This document shows, piece by piece, positions 1-7,015 of a stretch of DNA of 16,156 bases. The first letter of the stretch is position 1. The number at the start of each line of letters is the position of its first letter. Source of the DNA: an uncultured Clostridium sp. Its GTDB lineage: Bacteria; Bacillota; Clostridia; Clostridiales; Clostridiaceae. The stretch spans positions 1-16,156 of the forward strand of contig UQQU01000070.1 in assembly GCA_900543325.1 (NCBI GenBank), written 5' to 3'. Made by a program: the position numbers and the translations under genes. Below the pieces are notes generated by a model. It was not told the DNA's origin and did no database searches. It worked only from the letters and a program-made list of their open reading frames with translations.

Positions 1-60
1 TCAACACCAAAAACATCAAAATTACCTTCAAATTGTGTATTTCCACATAATTCTTGTTAA
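1..60. other. Unassigned edge segment
   Basis: No product can be recognised in the first 60 bases. A plus-strand frame runs from the edge to a TAA at 58-60 and would fit the tail of a gene ending just before the hairpin at 68-100, but 19 codons are too few to judge. The minus-strand frames lack a start with a ribosome site. Confidence 0.2.
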
Positions 61-105
61 AAAAATAAAAATGGTGAAGATGCAAAATCTTCACCATTTT
101 TACTT
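61..105. terminator. Bidirectional rho-independent terminator after map
   Basis: A perfect 14-bp stem (68-81 with 87-100) closes a 5-nt GCAAA loop. A-rich sequence on the left gives a U-tract for the minus strand, where it ends map. A run of T on the right gives a U-tract for plus-strand transcripts entering from outside the window. Confidence 0.85.
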
Positions 106-106
106 A

Positions 107-976
107 TTAATAAGTTAATATTTCAACACCAGTTTCAGTTACTAAAACTGTATATTCCCATTGAGCTGAAGGATAACCATCTTCAGTTAAAACAGTCCAA
201 CCATCAGCTTCATCAATAAATATATCAGGACTACCCATATTTATCATAGGTTCAATAGTAAATACCATACCAGGAACTAATAGCATTCCAGTACCTTTTT
301 TACCTACATGAGAAACAAAAGGAGTTTCATGGAATTCAAGGCCTATCCCATGTCCTCCAAATTCTCTAACAACAGAGTAACCGTTAGCTTCAGCATGGTT
401 TTGCACTGCTTCTGCTATATCACCTAAGTATCCCCATGGTTTTGCTGCTTCTAAGCCTTTATCTAAACACTCTTTTGATACTTTTACTAACTTTTCTAAG
501 TCAGGATGTACATTCCCAATCTTAAACATTCTAGATGCATCTGAGAAATATCCGTTATATATAGTAGAAACATCTACATTAACAATATCGCCTTCTTCTA
601 GTATTATATCTTTACTAGGAATACCATGACACACTTCATCATTTACAGAAGTACAAACGCTTTTAGGATATCCCTGGAAGTTAAGTGGAGCTGGAATTGC
701 ACCTTGTGATACTGTAAAGTCATGAACTATAGTATTGATTTCTTCAGTTGACATTCCGGCTTTAATGTTTTTGCTTACTAAATCTAAAACTGCAGTATTA
801 ATAGCACAGCTTTCTTTTATTTTTTCAATTTGTTCAGGTGTTTTGATTATACTTCTAGGTGGAACTACATGGCCCTTTAGTCTATATGAGTTTATTTTTT
901 CATCAAATTGCAAATGACAATTTTTATATTTTTTATTACTACCACACCAACAGTGGTCATTTCTATTAAGATTCAT
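107..976 (-). CDS. map: Methionine aminopeptidase type I with N-terminal SEC-C zinc motif
   Basis: This cytoplasmic metallopeptidase removes the initiator Met from nascent proteins. The 289-residue protein has a short SEC-C type Cys/His cluster at the N-terminus (C9, C11, C20, H21), a linker to about residue 40, then the pita-bread peptidase domain. All five expected metal ligands are visible: D135, D146 (YFSDASR), H209 (GGHGIG), E242 (TIEP) and E274 (QWEYTV). The active-site histidines H117 (VCHGIP) and H216 (EFHETP) are also present. It is about 40 residues longer than the minimal 250-residue enzyme because of the SEC-C extension, a known variant in clostridia. In secA-type proteins the motif binds zinc; a ribosome-docking role here is inference. 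The start is an ATG with AAGGAGA 7 bases upstream. It is monocistronic, divergent from the YdcF gene, and ends at a strong hairpin. Confidence 0.96.
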   Translation of the reverse strand: MNLNRNDHCWCGSNKKYKNCHLQFDEKINSYRLKGHVVPPRSIIKTPEQIEKIKESCAINTAVLDLVSKNIKAGMSTEEINTIVHDFTVSQGAIPAPLNFQGYPKSVCTSVNDEVCHGIPSKDIILEEGDIVNVDVSTIYNGYFSDASRMFKIGNVHPDLEKLVKVSKECLDKGLEAAKPWGYLGDIAEAVQNHAEANGYSVVREFGGHGIGLEFHETPFVSHVGKKGTGMLLVPGMVFTIEPMINMGSPDIFIDEADGWTVLTEDGYPSAQWEYTVLVTETGVEILTY

Positions 977-1010
977 CTTTTTATCTCCTTGTATCTATTT
1001 GTATATTTTC

Positions 1011-1040
1011 ATTATAGTACTTTATTAATAAAAATGAAAA
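1011..1040 (-). promoter_or_regulatory. Probable map promoter
   Basis: On the minus strand a perfect TATAAT lies at 1016-1011, about 35 bases ahead of the map start codon. A weak -35 (TTTTCA or TTTCAT) lies 17-18 bases upstream. The surrounding sequence is so AT-rich that the -35 assignment is soft. Confidence 0.45.
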
Positions 1041-1087
1041 CTATTAATATAATTAATTATTTTAATATATAAAAAGTGAAATAATAT

Positions 1088-1116
1088 TTTATATTAGTAA
1101 TTTTATATTTTATAAT
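1088..1116 (+). promoter_or_regulatory. Possible promoter of the YdcF-family gene
   Basis: TATAAT at 1111-1116 is preceded at 17 bases by TTTATA (1088-1093), about 32 bases before the ATG at 1148. The flanks are nearly pure A/T, so chance matches are expected. Confidence 0.35.
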
Positions 1117-1147
1117 ATAATTAAAAGAGTGTGAAAGGGAAATATTT

Positions 1148-1933
1148 ATGAATAAGTATCTGTCAAAGAGAAAAAAGTATGTATATACTTCCTTTGAGAT
1201 TATAGGCATATTATTAATTTTTTACTATTTAATATTGAAACTAATGTTTGGATCTGTAGCTTTTTCTAGTGCGTTTTGTATGCTAGGGATAGTTTTACTT
1301 GTTTATGGATATGTTAAGTTAAAATTTAATATAGATATTTGGGGACATATTCCTAAAATATTTAGAATAATAATTATAACTTTATTTACTATAGGATTAG
1401 TAATATTTATAAGTATTGAGAGTATTATAATTTATAATGGATATCATCATGATGATGAAAAACCAGATTATTTAGTTGTTTTAGGAGCTGGGTTAAGAGG
1501 AAATAGCATAAGTGCATCATTGTTATATAGATTAGAAACAGCGCTAGATTTTCATGAGATGTATCCAGATGTTAAAATAGTAGTATCTGGTGGACAGGGA
1601 AAAGGAGAAAACATGGCAGAAGCTTTAGCAATGAGAAATTTTTTAGTTGATAATGGTGTTGATCCAAGTTTAATTATAATTGAAGATAAATCAACAAATA
1701 CTTATGAGAATTTTTTATATACTAAAGATGTTTTAGAAGAAGAGACTGGAAAAGAAGATTTTACAATAACCATAATATCTAACAACTTTCATATGTATAG
1801 AGCTAAGTTTTTAGCAAAGGAAGTTGGATTTAGTACCTATGGTTATCCAGCACCGTCACATAAAGCTTCAGCATTGGTGTTTTATGTTAGAGAGTTCTTT
1901 GCAGTAATAAAGGCATATATATTTAAGCAATAA
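1148..1933 (+). CDS. YdcF/ElyC/SanA-family (DUF218) membrane protein
   Basis: The 261-residue protein has three hydrophobic segments (about 15-30, 36-56 and 71-96) followed by a soluble DUF218 domain from about 106 to 258. Family motifs visible are DYLVVLGAG (107-115), VVSGGQGKGE (145-154), the acidic IIIEDKSTNTYENF stretch (176-189) and SNNFHMYRA (211-219). Members of this family (E. coli SanA, ElyC, YdcF) are linked to envelope integrity and peptidoglycan or lipid-carrier metabolism, but the reaction is not settled; by topology the domain is probably on the outer face. The ATG has a modest purine-rich site (AAAGGGA) ahead of it. A terminator follows directly. The exact substrate cannot be given from sequence. 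Confidence 0.88.
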   Translation: MNKYLSKRKKYVYTSFEIIGILLIFYYLILKLMFGSVAFSSAFCMLGIVLLVYGYVKLKFNIDIWGHIPKIFRIIIITLFTIGLVIFISIESIIIYNGYHHDDEKPDYLVVLGAGLRGNSISASLLYRLETALDFHEMYPDVKIVVSGGQGKGENMAEALAMRNFLVDNGVDPSLIIIEDKSTNTYENFLYTKDVLEEETGKEDFTITIISNNFHMYRAKFLAKEVGFSTYGYPAPSHKASALVFYVREFFAVIKAYIFKQ

Positions 1934-1942
1934 TTAGTAGAC

Positions 1943-1976
1943 TAGAGACGTAAAAAAATACGTCTCTATTTTTAAA
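1943..1976 (+). terminator. Rho-independent terminator after the YdcF-family gene
   Basis: A perfect 10-bp stem (1943-1952 with 1959-1968) closes an A6 loop and is followed by TTTTTT interrupted only slightly (1969-1973). It lies only about 28 bases before the next start codon, so it may be partly read through into the ABC pair. Confidence 0.75.
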
Positions 1977-2000
1977 TATAAAAAAATAGGGGGAATAAAA

Positions 2001-2888
2001 ATGTATATTATAGAGACTAATGATTTGTGTAAGTCTTATGGAAAAAATCGAGGAATAATAGATGTGAATTTAAAAATAAAAGAGGGCGAAATATTTGGGT
2101 TTGTAGGACCAAATGGCGCAGGAAAATCAACTACTATTAGAACTCTTCTGAATTTTATTTTTCCAACTTCAGGTTCAGCAAAAATATTAGGAAAAGATAT
2201 AGTGAAGGAAAGTAGCAAAATTAAAAAGTATATTGGCTATGTTCCAAGTGAAGTTAAATTTTATGATGAAGTTAAGGTGAAGGACATAATAAAATATTCA
2301 GTAAGTTTTTATGAACATATAGATAAAGAGGAAATAGATAAGCTTTATAAAATATTAGATGTTGATGTTAATAAAAGAATGTCAGAGCTTTCACTAGGAA
2401 ATAAGAAAAAGGTTGCTATAGTACAAGCATTAATTCATAAGCCAAAGTTATTAATATTAGATGAACCTACTAATGGGTTAGATCCACTAATTCAGAAAAG
2501 GTTATTTGAATTATTAGAAGAAGCGAGAGAAAATGGAACTACAGTATTTTTATCTTCTAATAATTTAGTTGAGGTAGAAAATCTTTGTGATAGAGTTGCT
2601 GTTATTAAAGACGGAAAGATAATTGATACTATTGTTATAGAGAAACTATCTAAGAAGCTAGGTTTAAGAGTAGTAATAAAATCAAATGAAATAAATGAAG
2701 AGAAAATAAGGGAAATAAGTGGAGAAGTAATTTCTAAAGAAAAAAATGAATTTGTTTTTCATTATAATAAAGAGGTTGATACTTTAATAAAGGAACTTTC
2801 AATGTATAAAATAGAAAAATTATTAATTAGTGAGCAAACACTTGAGGATACATTTATGAATTATTATGAAAGAAAGGAGGATAAGTAA
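2001..2888 (+). CDS. ABC-2 type transporter, ATP-binding protein (H-loop His replaced)
   Basis: This is the nucleotide-binding subunit of an export-type ABC transporter at the inner face of the membrane, paired with the permease that follows by a 1-bp gap. In the 295 residues one sees Walker A GPNGAGKST (36-44), the signature LSLGN (130-134), Walker B LLILDEP (150-156) and the D-loop GLD (159-161). At the H-loop, where families of this type have SSH, the sequence reads SSNN (185-188). The switch His is therefore Asn187, codon AAT at 2559-2561. After about residue 210 comes a C-terminal extension typical of NatA/BcrA-like ATPases. The ATG has an AGGGGGA site 7 bases upstream. The substrate is unknown; antimicrobial-peptide or sodium export relatives exist. 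The His loss may lower ATPase activity or be a natural variant. Confidence 0.92.
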   Translation: MYIIETNDLCKSYGKNRGIIDVNLKIKEGEIFGFVGPNGAGKSTTIRTLLNFIFPTSGSAKILGKDIVKESSKIKKYIGYVPSEVKFYDEVKVKDIIKYSVSFYEHIDKEEIDKLYKILDVDVNKRMSELSLGNKKKVAIVQALIHKPKLLILDEPTNGLDPLIQKRLFELLEEARENGTTVFLSSNNLVEVENLCDRVAVIKDGKIIDTIVIEKLSKKLGLRVVIKSNEINEEKIREISGEVISKEKNEFVFHYNKEVDTLIKELSMYKIEKLLISEQTLEDTFMNYYERKEDK

Positions 2889-2889
2889 T

Positions 2890-3705
2890 ATGAATATGTT
2901 TAAATTTGAGTTTAAAAGACTATTAAAAAGTTCTATGATTTGGGCTTTAGTATGTAGCGCTTTAGTTGTAATGTTTATGTTATTTTTTCCAAGTATGAAG
3001 GAAATGGGAATGCAGGAATTAGTAGGCGCTAAGTTGGAATCACTTCCAGATACATTTTTAGAAGCTTTTAATATAAGTGGTACCACTGATTTTAGTAATA
3101 TTTCTGATTTTTCTGCTTATGTTCTTCAATATATAATTATGGCTGGAGGAGTATATGCAGCTATACTTGGAGTATCAGCTCTAGTAAAGGAAGAAAGTGA
3201 AGGGACTATTGAATTCTTATATTCTAAACCAGTAACTAGAAGCAAAATAGTTACAGCAAAAATTTTAGCAAGTATAGTTATATTTTTGGTATTTATAATT
3301 ATAGTTGGAATGGTAACTATAGTTATATCTGCAATAGTTAAACCAGATGATATAGAAATGATGTCAATGATTATGGATATTAAAAATCTATATGTTGGCA
3401 TGGCATTAATAGGATATATATTTATGGCTATTGGATTTTTAATATCTGTATTTGTGAAATCTTCAAAGAAAGCAACTCCAATAGCTTTAGGCGTATTTTT
3501 TGCAAGTTATGTAATAGGAATTTTTTCTAAGTTACAAGATAGATTAAGTGGATTTATTTATTTATCTCCTTTTGATTATGCACCACCATCAGAAATAATT
3601 AAAAATGGATTTGAAGCAAAGTTTATAGTAATAGGTTTAAGTATAATAGTAGTTTCAATAGTTATAACTTACACTATATATAATAAAAAAGATTTTAATA
3701 TATAA
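2890..3705 (+). CDS. ABC-2 type transporter, permease
   Basis: This is the membrane partner of the preceding ATPase, 271 residues with about six hydrophobic segments (roughly 17-36, 74-98, 122-150, 166-188, 194-213, 245-263). The cytoplasmic motif KEESEGTIEFLYSKPVTRSK (100-119) matches the E-x-x-GT-x-E-x-L-x(3)-PVxR pattern common in ABC-2 permeases, where it contacts the ATPase. I take the ATG at 2890, not the in-frame ATG at 2866, because AAAGGAGG at 2873-2880 sits 9 bases ahead of it; the earlier start would overlap the ATPase and has no ribosome site. The ribosome site lies inside the end of the ATPase gene, so the two are translationally coupled. A large external loop (about 37-74) separates the first two segments. 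Confidence 0.9.
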   Translation: MNMFKFEFKRLLKSSMIWALVCSALVVMFMLFFPSMKEMGMQELVGAKLESLPDTFLEAFNISGTTDFSNISDFSAYVLQYIIMAGGVYAAILGVSALVKEESEGTIEFLYSKPVTRSKIVTAKILASIVIFLVFIIIVGMVTIVISAIVKPDDIEMMSMIMDIKNLYVGMALIGYIFMAIGFLISVFVKSSKKATPIALGVFFASYVIGIFSKLQDRLSGFIYLSPFDYAPPSEIIKNGFEAKFIVIGLSIIVVSIVITYTIYNKKDFNI

Positions 3706-3716
3706 TTTTTATTTGA

Positions 3717-3755
3717 AAATACCATCAATATTGTTTATGATGGTATTTCTTTTTA
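3717..3755 (+). terminator. Rho-independent terminator after the ABC pair
   Basis: A perfect 11-bp stem (3717-3727 with 3738-3748) is followed by CTTTTTAC. It closes the ABC operon 12 bases after the stop codon. Confidence 0.85.
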
Positions 3756-3854
3756 CAAATAGAAATATAAATGAATAAAAACATAAATAATAATAAATAT
3801 TAATAAATGTGAGTTTTTTATCAATATTAGAAATTAAAAGGATAGGAGGGTTTT

Positions 3855-4712
3855 ATGGGTAAGAAATTTATATTTAATGAACCTATAAATGATATAGTTA
3901 GAAAGAGAAAGTCTATAAGAACTTATAATACAGAAGAAATATCAAGTGAAATAGTTGGAAAACTTAATGATTATATAAATGAAATAAAAGGACCATTTAA
4001 AGAAAATATAACATTTAAAATACTGGATTCTAAAGAGCATATAAATGGAGCAAGACTTGGAACTTATGGAGTAATTAAAGGAGCAACTAAATTTATAGTA
4101 GCAAAGGTAAAAGAGGGAGAGCATTCTTTGGAAGAGCTAGGTTATGAAATGGAGTCTTTAGTTTTATATGCAACATCTATGGGATTAGGTACATGTTGGC
4201 TAGGGGGAACCTTTAAGAAGGGACAGTTTGCAAAGGCCATGGAAGTTGGAGAAGGAGAAGTATTACCAATAGTGTTACCTATAGGATATGCAAATGAAAA
4301 GAAGAGTTTTATTGATAAAACTATGAGATTTATATCAAAGTGTGATAAAAGAAAACAATGGAATGAAATATTTTACTTTAGAGATTTTTCATGTCCATTA
4401 ACTCAGCATTGTACTTTGGATGGGTTTAAAGATATGTTTGAAAATGTAAGATTAGCGCCATCTGCAGTTAACAAACAACCTTGGAGAATAGTTAAACATG
4501 GTAATGAATTTTATTTTTATGTAAATGAAGAAAAGGAGGAAAAAAAGGAAGCTATTTGTGATATAAAAAGAGTTGATATGGGAATTGCAATGTGCCATTT
4601 TGAGTTAACTTGTAAAGAGCAGGGAATAAAAGGGCATTTTAATGTAAGTAATCCTAATATTAGTGGTATGCCAAACAATTATCGATATATAGTAACATGG
4701 GTAAAAGAATAA
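3855..4712 (+). CDS. Nitroreductase-fold protein, TM1586-like
   Basis: The 285-residue protein is probably an FMN-binding nitroreductase-fold oxidoreductase, cytoplasmic. The N-terminus has the family's RKRKSIRTY box (16-24). In the middle is MGLGTCWLGG (109-118), the glycine-rich stretch that lies near the C-terminal part of ordinary nitroreductases. A second half, from about 187, carries RLAPSAVNKQPWRI (199-212), the flavin-phosphate motif that in ordinary nitroreductases comes within the first 50 residues. The motif order is thus rearranged, as in the TM1586-type family (a duplicated or permuted nitroreductase fold). The substrate is unknown. The start is well set by AGGAGGG five bases before the ATG. 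No terminator is obvious behind it, and the DUF4259 gene follows after about 80 bases. Confidence 0.85.
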   Translation: MGKKFIFNEPINDIVRKRKSIRTYNTEEISSEIVGKLNDYINEIKGPFKENITFKILDSKEHINGARLGTYGVIKGATKFIVAKVKEGEHSLEELGYEMESLVLYATSMGLGTCWLGGTFKKGQFAKAMEVGEGEVLPIVLPIGYANEKKSFIDKTMRFISKCDKRKQWNEIFYFRDFSCPLTQHCTLDGFKDMFENVRLAPSAVNKQPWRIVKHGNEFYFYVNEEKEEKKEAICDIKRVDMGIAMCHFELTCKEQGIKGHFNVSNPNISGMPNNYRYIVTWVKE

Positions 4713-4795
4713 AAAAATATAAATTTTAATAATACTATAAAACATAACTTCATATAATATTTAAAAAATATAAAAATGTGGAGGCTTTGTTTTTT

Positions 4796-5125
4796 ATGGG
4801 TGTATGGGGATTAGATATTTATGATGATGATTTAGCAGCTGATATAAGAGATGAGTTTCAAGGATATTTAGATGAAGGAATGGATGAAAATGAGGCAATG
4901 AATGAAGTGATTTTAAATAATGAGGATCTACTTGAAGAAGAAGAAGAGTGTGGAACTTTTATATTAACTATAGGTTTATTAGCTAAAGAAAATGACATTA
5001 GTAATAGCAAAATAAACAAGTTATTAAAAGAGTTAAAAAGAAATAAGAACTATTGGAAGTATTTAAAGGAAGATTCAATGGAATTATATGAAGTCAGAAT
5101 GGATTTACTTAGAGAGTTGACTTAA
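4796..5125 (+). CDS. DUF4259-family protein
   Basis: This 109-residue acidic protein starts MGVWGLDIYDDDLAADIRDEF, the characteristic opening of DUF4259 proteins (MGxWGxxxxxDDxAxD). An acidic run EEEEE follows at about residues 48-52. The rest is predicted mostly helical, ending in a lysine-rich then acidic tail. The function of the family is not known. A GTG at 4778 would extend it by six residues, but that GTG is part of the GTGGAGG ribosome site (4778-4784); the ATG at 4796 gives the family's conserved start and correct spacing. It has no signal peptide or membrane segment and is likely cytoplasmic. Confidence 0.8.
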   Translation: MGVWGLDIYDDDLAADIRDEFQGYLDEGMDENEAMNEVILNNEDLLEEEEECGTFILTIGLLAKENDISNSKINKLLKELKRNKNYWKYLKEDSMELYEVRMDLLRELT

Positions 5126-5233
5126 AAATTTACAACTTATGTAAAGGTTATCAGGAAAGAGTAAGGTATTTAAAAATATAAGATGGATAAAATAACTATA
5201 CAGAATTATTTATAAACATTGGAGGTTTTAATT

Positions 5234-5425
5234 ATGGCTTTTGAAAAACTAGAGAAAAAAGTTAACCAAATTAGTAAAAAGATTAAGCAAGGAAGACTTT
5301 CACAAGAAATAGGTGATGAAATTAGTAGCGTAATTAATGAAATTGAAGATCTTGGGGGAGAAGCTAAAGAAAAATTTAAAGATGCTTTAGAAAATATGAA
5401 GACTTCATTAAAGAAAATGAAATAG
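5234..5425 (+). CDS. Small charged helical protein, 63 residues, function unknown
   Basis: I do not recognise this protein. It is 63 residues, lysine- and glutamate-rich, with hydrophobic residues spaced as in an amphipathic or coiled-coil helix, broken near GG (46-47 region). It has no Cys, Trp or Tyr, no signal peptide and no membrane segment. It looks real: GGAGG at 5221-5225 sits 8 bases before the ATG, and an 18-bp terminator begins 8 bases after the stop. A TTG at 5219 in frame is ignored because the ribosome site lies downstream of it. Such short proteins may be structural, stress-related or partner-binding; nothing here decides. Confidence 0.7.
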   Translation: MAFEKLEKKVNQISKKIKQGRLSQEIGDEISSVINEIEDLGGEAKEKFKDALENMKTSLKKMK

Positions 5426-5432
5426 AAAAAGT

Positions 5433-5478
5433 AAAAAGGTATAAAGAAATTTTAAGTAATTTCTTTATACCTTTTTTG
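5433..5478 (+). terminator. Strong rho-independent terminator after the 63-residue gene
   Basis: A perfect 18-bp stem (5433-5450 with 5459-5476) closes an 8-nt loop. The A-run on one arm and T-run on the other make it usable from both strands. Confidence 0.88.
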
Positions 5479-5519
5479 TTGGTGTAAGTTAAATATTTCA
5501 AGGTATTTATTAGAAAATA

Positions 5520-5548
5520 TTAACAATTTTTAAAGTCTATGTTACTAT
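5520..5548 (+). promoter_or_regulatory. Promoter of the DUF4097 gene cluster
   Basis: TTAACA (5520-5525) and TACTAT (5543-5548) are separated by 17 bases, and a TG one base before the -10 makes it an extended -10. It lies about 50 bases before the ATG at 5597 and just after the preceding terminator. Confidence 0.55.
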
Positions 5549-5596
5549 ATAAATATATTTGTATAACGTGGATAATAAGTTTTCAAGGAGGGGAAA

Positions 5597-6478
5597 ATGA
5601 AGAGAAAATATGAGGTTATTACAAGTATTTTAGTAGTAATAATTATTATAGGGGCTTTAATTTTTGCTGGAGAAAGAGGAAATTTAAAAAAGGAAGGTAA
5701 TTTATTTAATTGGAATAATACAGTGAATAGTAAGAAAGAAGAAACTATTAAAGAATTTATTCCTAATGATGGTGTAGTTAAATTTGATTTAGATATACCA
5801 AATACAGATTTGGAAGTAATAAGTACCTCTGAAAAAAATGTTAAAATAGAGTGTATTTCTTATGGAGCAGGTAAGTATTATATAAAACAAAATGGAAATA
5901 ATGTAGTAATTGAAAAAGATGAAGATTTTTCAATATTTAATTGGAATGAAAAAGGTGGAAATGTTAAGATATTAATTCCAACAGGAGTATTATCATCATA
6001 TTATGCTGATATGAGTAATGGAAAAGTAAGTATATCTAATATTGATATTGAAGATATAGATATAGAAACAAGCAATGGAAATGTAGATATTGAGAATTTA
6101 AATGTAAATAATGATATTGGGATTGAAACTTCAAATGGTAGAATAAAGGTTAATACTTTAGTTGCTAATAATATTGAATTTGATTCAAGTAATGGGGAAG
6201 TAATAGTAGAAAATATCGCTGGAAAAGACATTAATATAGATACCTCTAATGGAAGAATAGATGTAAATGAGTGTCGAGGTGACGAAATAGAATTAAATAC
6301 ATCTAATGCTGAGATTGAAGCTTTTGAATGTTATGGAAAAGAAGTGATATTAGATACATCAAATGGGGATATTACATTAGAAAATCTAAAAGATAAAGAG
6401 TTTGTGATAGATAAATTAAGGGTTAGTACAAGCAATGCAGAAGAAAATATTAATGCTAATTATAAAAGTAAAAAATAA
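5597..6478 (+). CDS. Membrane-anchored DUF4097 beta-repeat protein
   Basis: The 293-residue protein has a short basic N-terminus (MKRKYE), one hydrophobic segment (about 8-24) with no clear cleavage site or lipobox, so probably a signal anchor, and then an outside domain of the DUF4097 (putative adhesin) type. From residue 140 on it is built of a TSNG-centred repeat: the Ser-Asn pairs fall at 140, 159, 179, 198, 217, 236, 255 and 279, that is every 19-20 residues until the last. Each unit pairs xxTSNGxIxV with a short beta stretch, as expected for a beta-helix or stacked beta solenoid. The function of the family is unclear, with surface or envelope roles suggested. AAGGAGGGG precedes the ATG. 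The GNAT gene follows after 35 bases with no terminator, so they are probably co-transcribed. Confidence 0.85.
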   Translation: MKRKYEVITSILVVIIIIGALIFAGERGNLKKEGNLFNWNNTVNSKKEETIKEFIPNDGVVKFDLDIPNTDLEVISTSEKNVKIECISYGAGKYYIKQNGNNVVIEKDEDFSIFNWNEKGGNVKILIPTGVLSSYYADMSNGKVSISNIDIEDIDIETSNGNVDIENLNVNNDIGIETSNGRIKVNTLVANNIEFDSSNGEVIVENIAGKDINIDTSNGRIDVNECRGDEIELNTSNAEIEAFECYGKEVILDTSNGDITLENLKDKEFVIDKLRVSTSNAEENINANYKSKK

Positions 6479-6513
6479 ATTAGTATACAAATATAGATAA
6501 GGAGAAATTTAAA

Positions 6514-6960
6514 ATGAGAATAAGAAGAGCAACATTAGAAGATGTAAATGTTATAGCTAAATATAATTATAATCTTGCTTTTGAAACGGAAGATAAAAAA
6601 CTTGATATGAATATTTTAACTAATGGGGTTAAAAGATTAATTGAAGATGAAAGTAAAGGCGTTTATCATGTTTGTGAGATAGATGGTGAGGTTGTTGGAC
6701 AAATCATGTATACTTATGAGTGGAGTGATTGGAGAAATGGAACTTTTTTATGGGTACAAAGTGTCTATGTAAATAAAGAAAATAGAGGAAGAGGAGTCTT
6801 TAAAGCATTATATAATTATATAAAGGATATGTGTGATAAAGATGAAAGTGTATGTGGAATAAGATTATATGTTGAAAGAGAAAATTATGTAGCACAGAAA
6901 ACTTATTCTAATTTAGGAATGCATGAATGTAATTATCATATGTACGAATATGAAAAATAA
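6514..6960 (+). CDS. GNAT-family N-acetyltransferase
   Basis: At 148 residues this is a single complete GNAT domain, a cytoplasmic acetyl-CoA-dependent acyltransferase. It opens with the common MRIRRATLEDVNVIAKYN helix. The acetyl-CoA binding motif A is at 82-97 (QSVYV, then RGRG at 91-94, the R/Q-x-x-G-x-G/A pattern). The late motif NYVAQKTYSNLGM (124-136) is the usual beta5-alpha4 region ahead of the final strand. The substrate is unknown. AAGGAG lies before the ATG. It probably shares a transcript with the DUF4097 gene ahead and perhaps with the DUF975 gene behind. Confidence 0.9.
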   Translation: MRIRRATLEDVNVIAKYNYNLAFETEDKKLDMNILTNGVKRLIEDESKGVYHVCEIDGEVVGQIMYTYEWSDWRNGTFLWVQSVYVNKENRGRGVFKALYNYIKDMCDKDESVCGIRLYVERENYVAQKTYSNLGMHECNYHMYEYEK

Positions 6961-6999
6961 TATGAATAAATATCCCTATATTGTCATAATAAAAATATA

Positions 7000-7015
7000 G
7001 GGGGGTGATGCTGTG
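7000..7015 (+). promoter_or_regulatory. Strong ribosome site with GTG start, partly in a hairpin
   Basis: GGGGGTGAT (7000-7009 region) matches the 16S tail complement very well and decides a GTG start at 7013; the nearby ATG at 7008 is out of frame. The 5' side of the site is part of a possible 7-bp stem (CCCTATA at 6974-6980 with TATAGGG at 6996-7002), which could limit access. Confidence 0.6.

Noticed and set aside
2823..3086. Minus-strand frame of 87 codons inside the ABC pair
   Set aside because: Shadow of the ATPase and permease genes, with no ribosome site.
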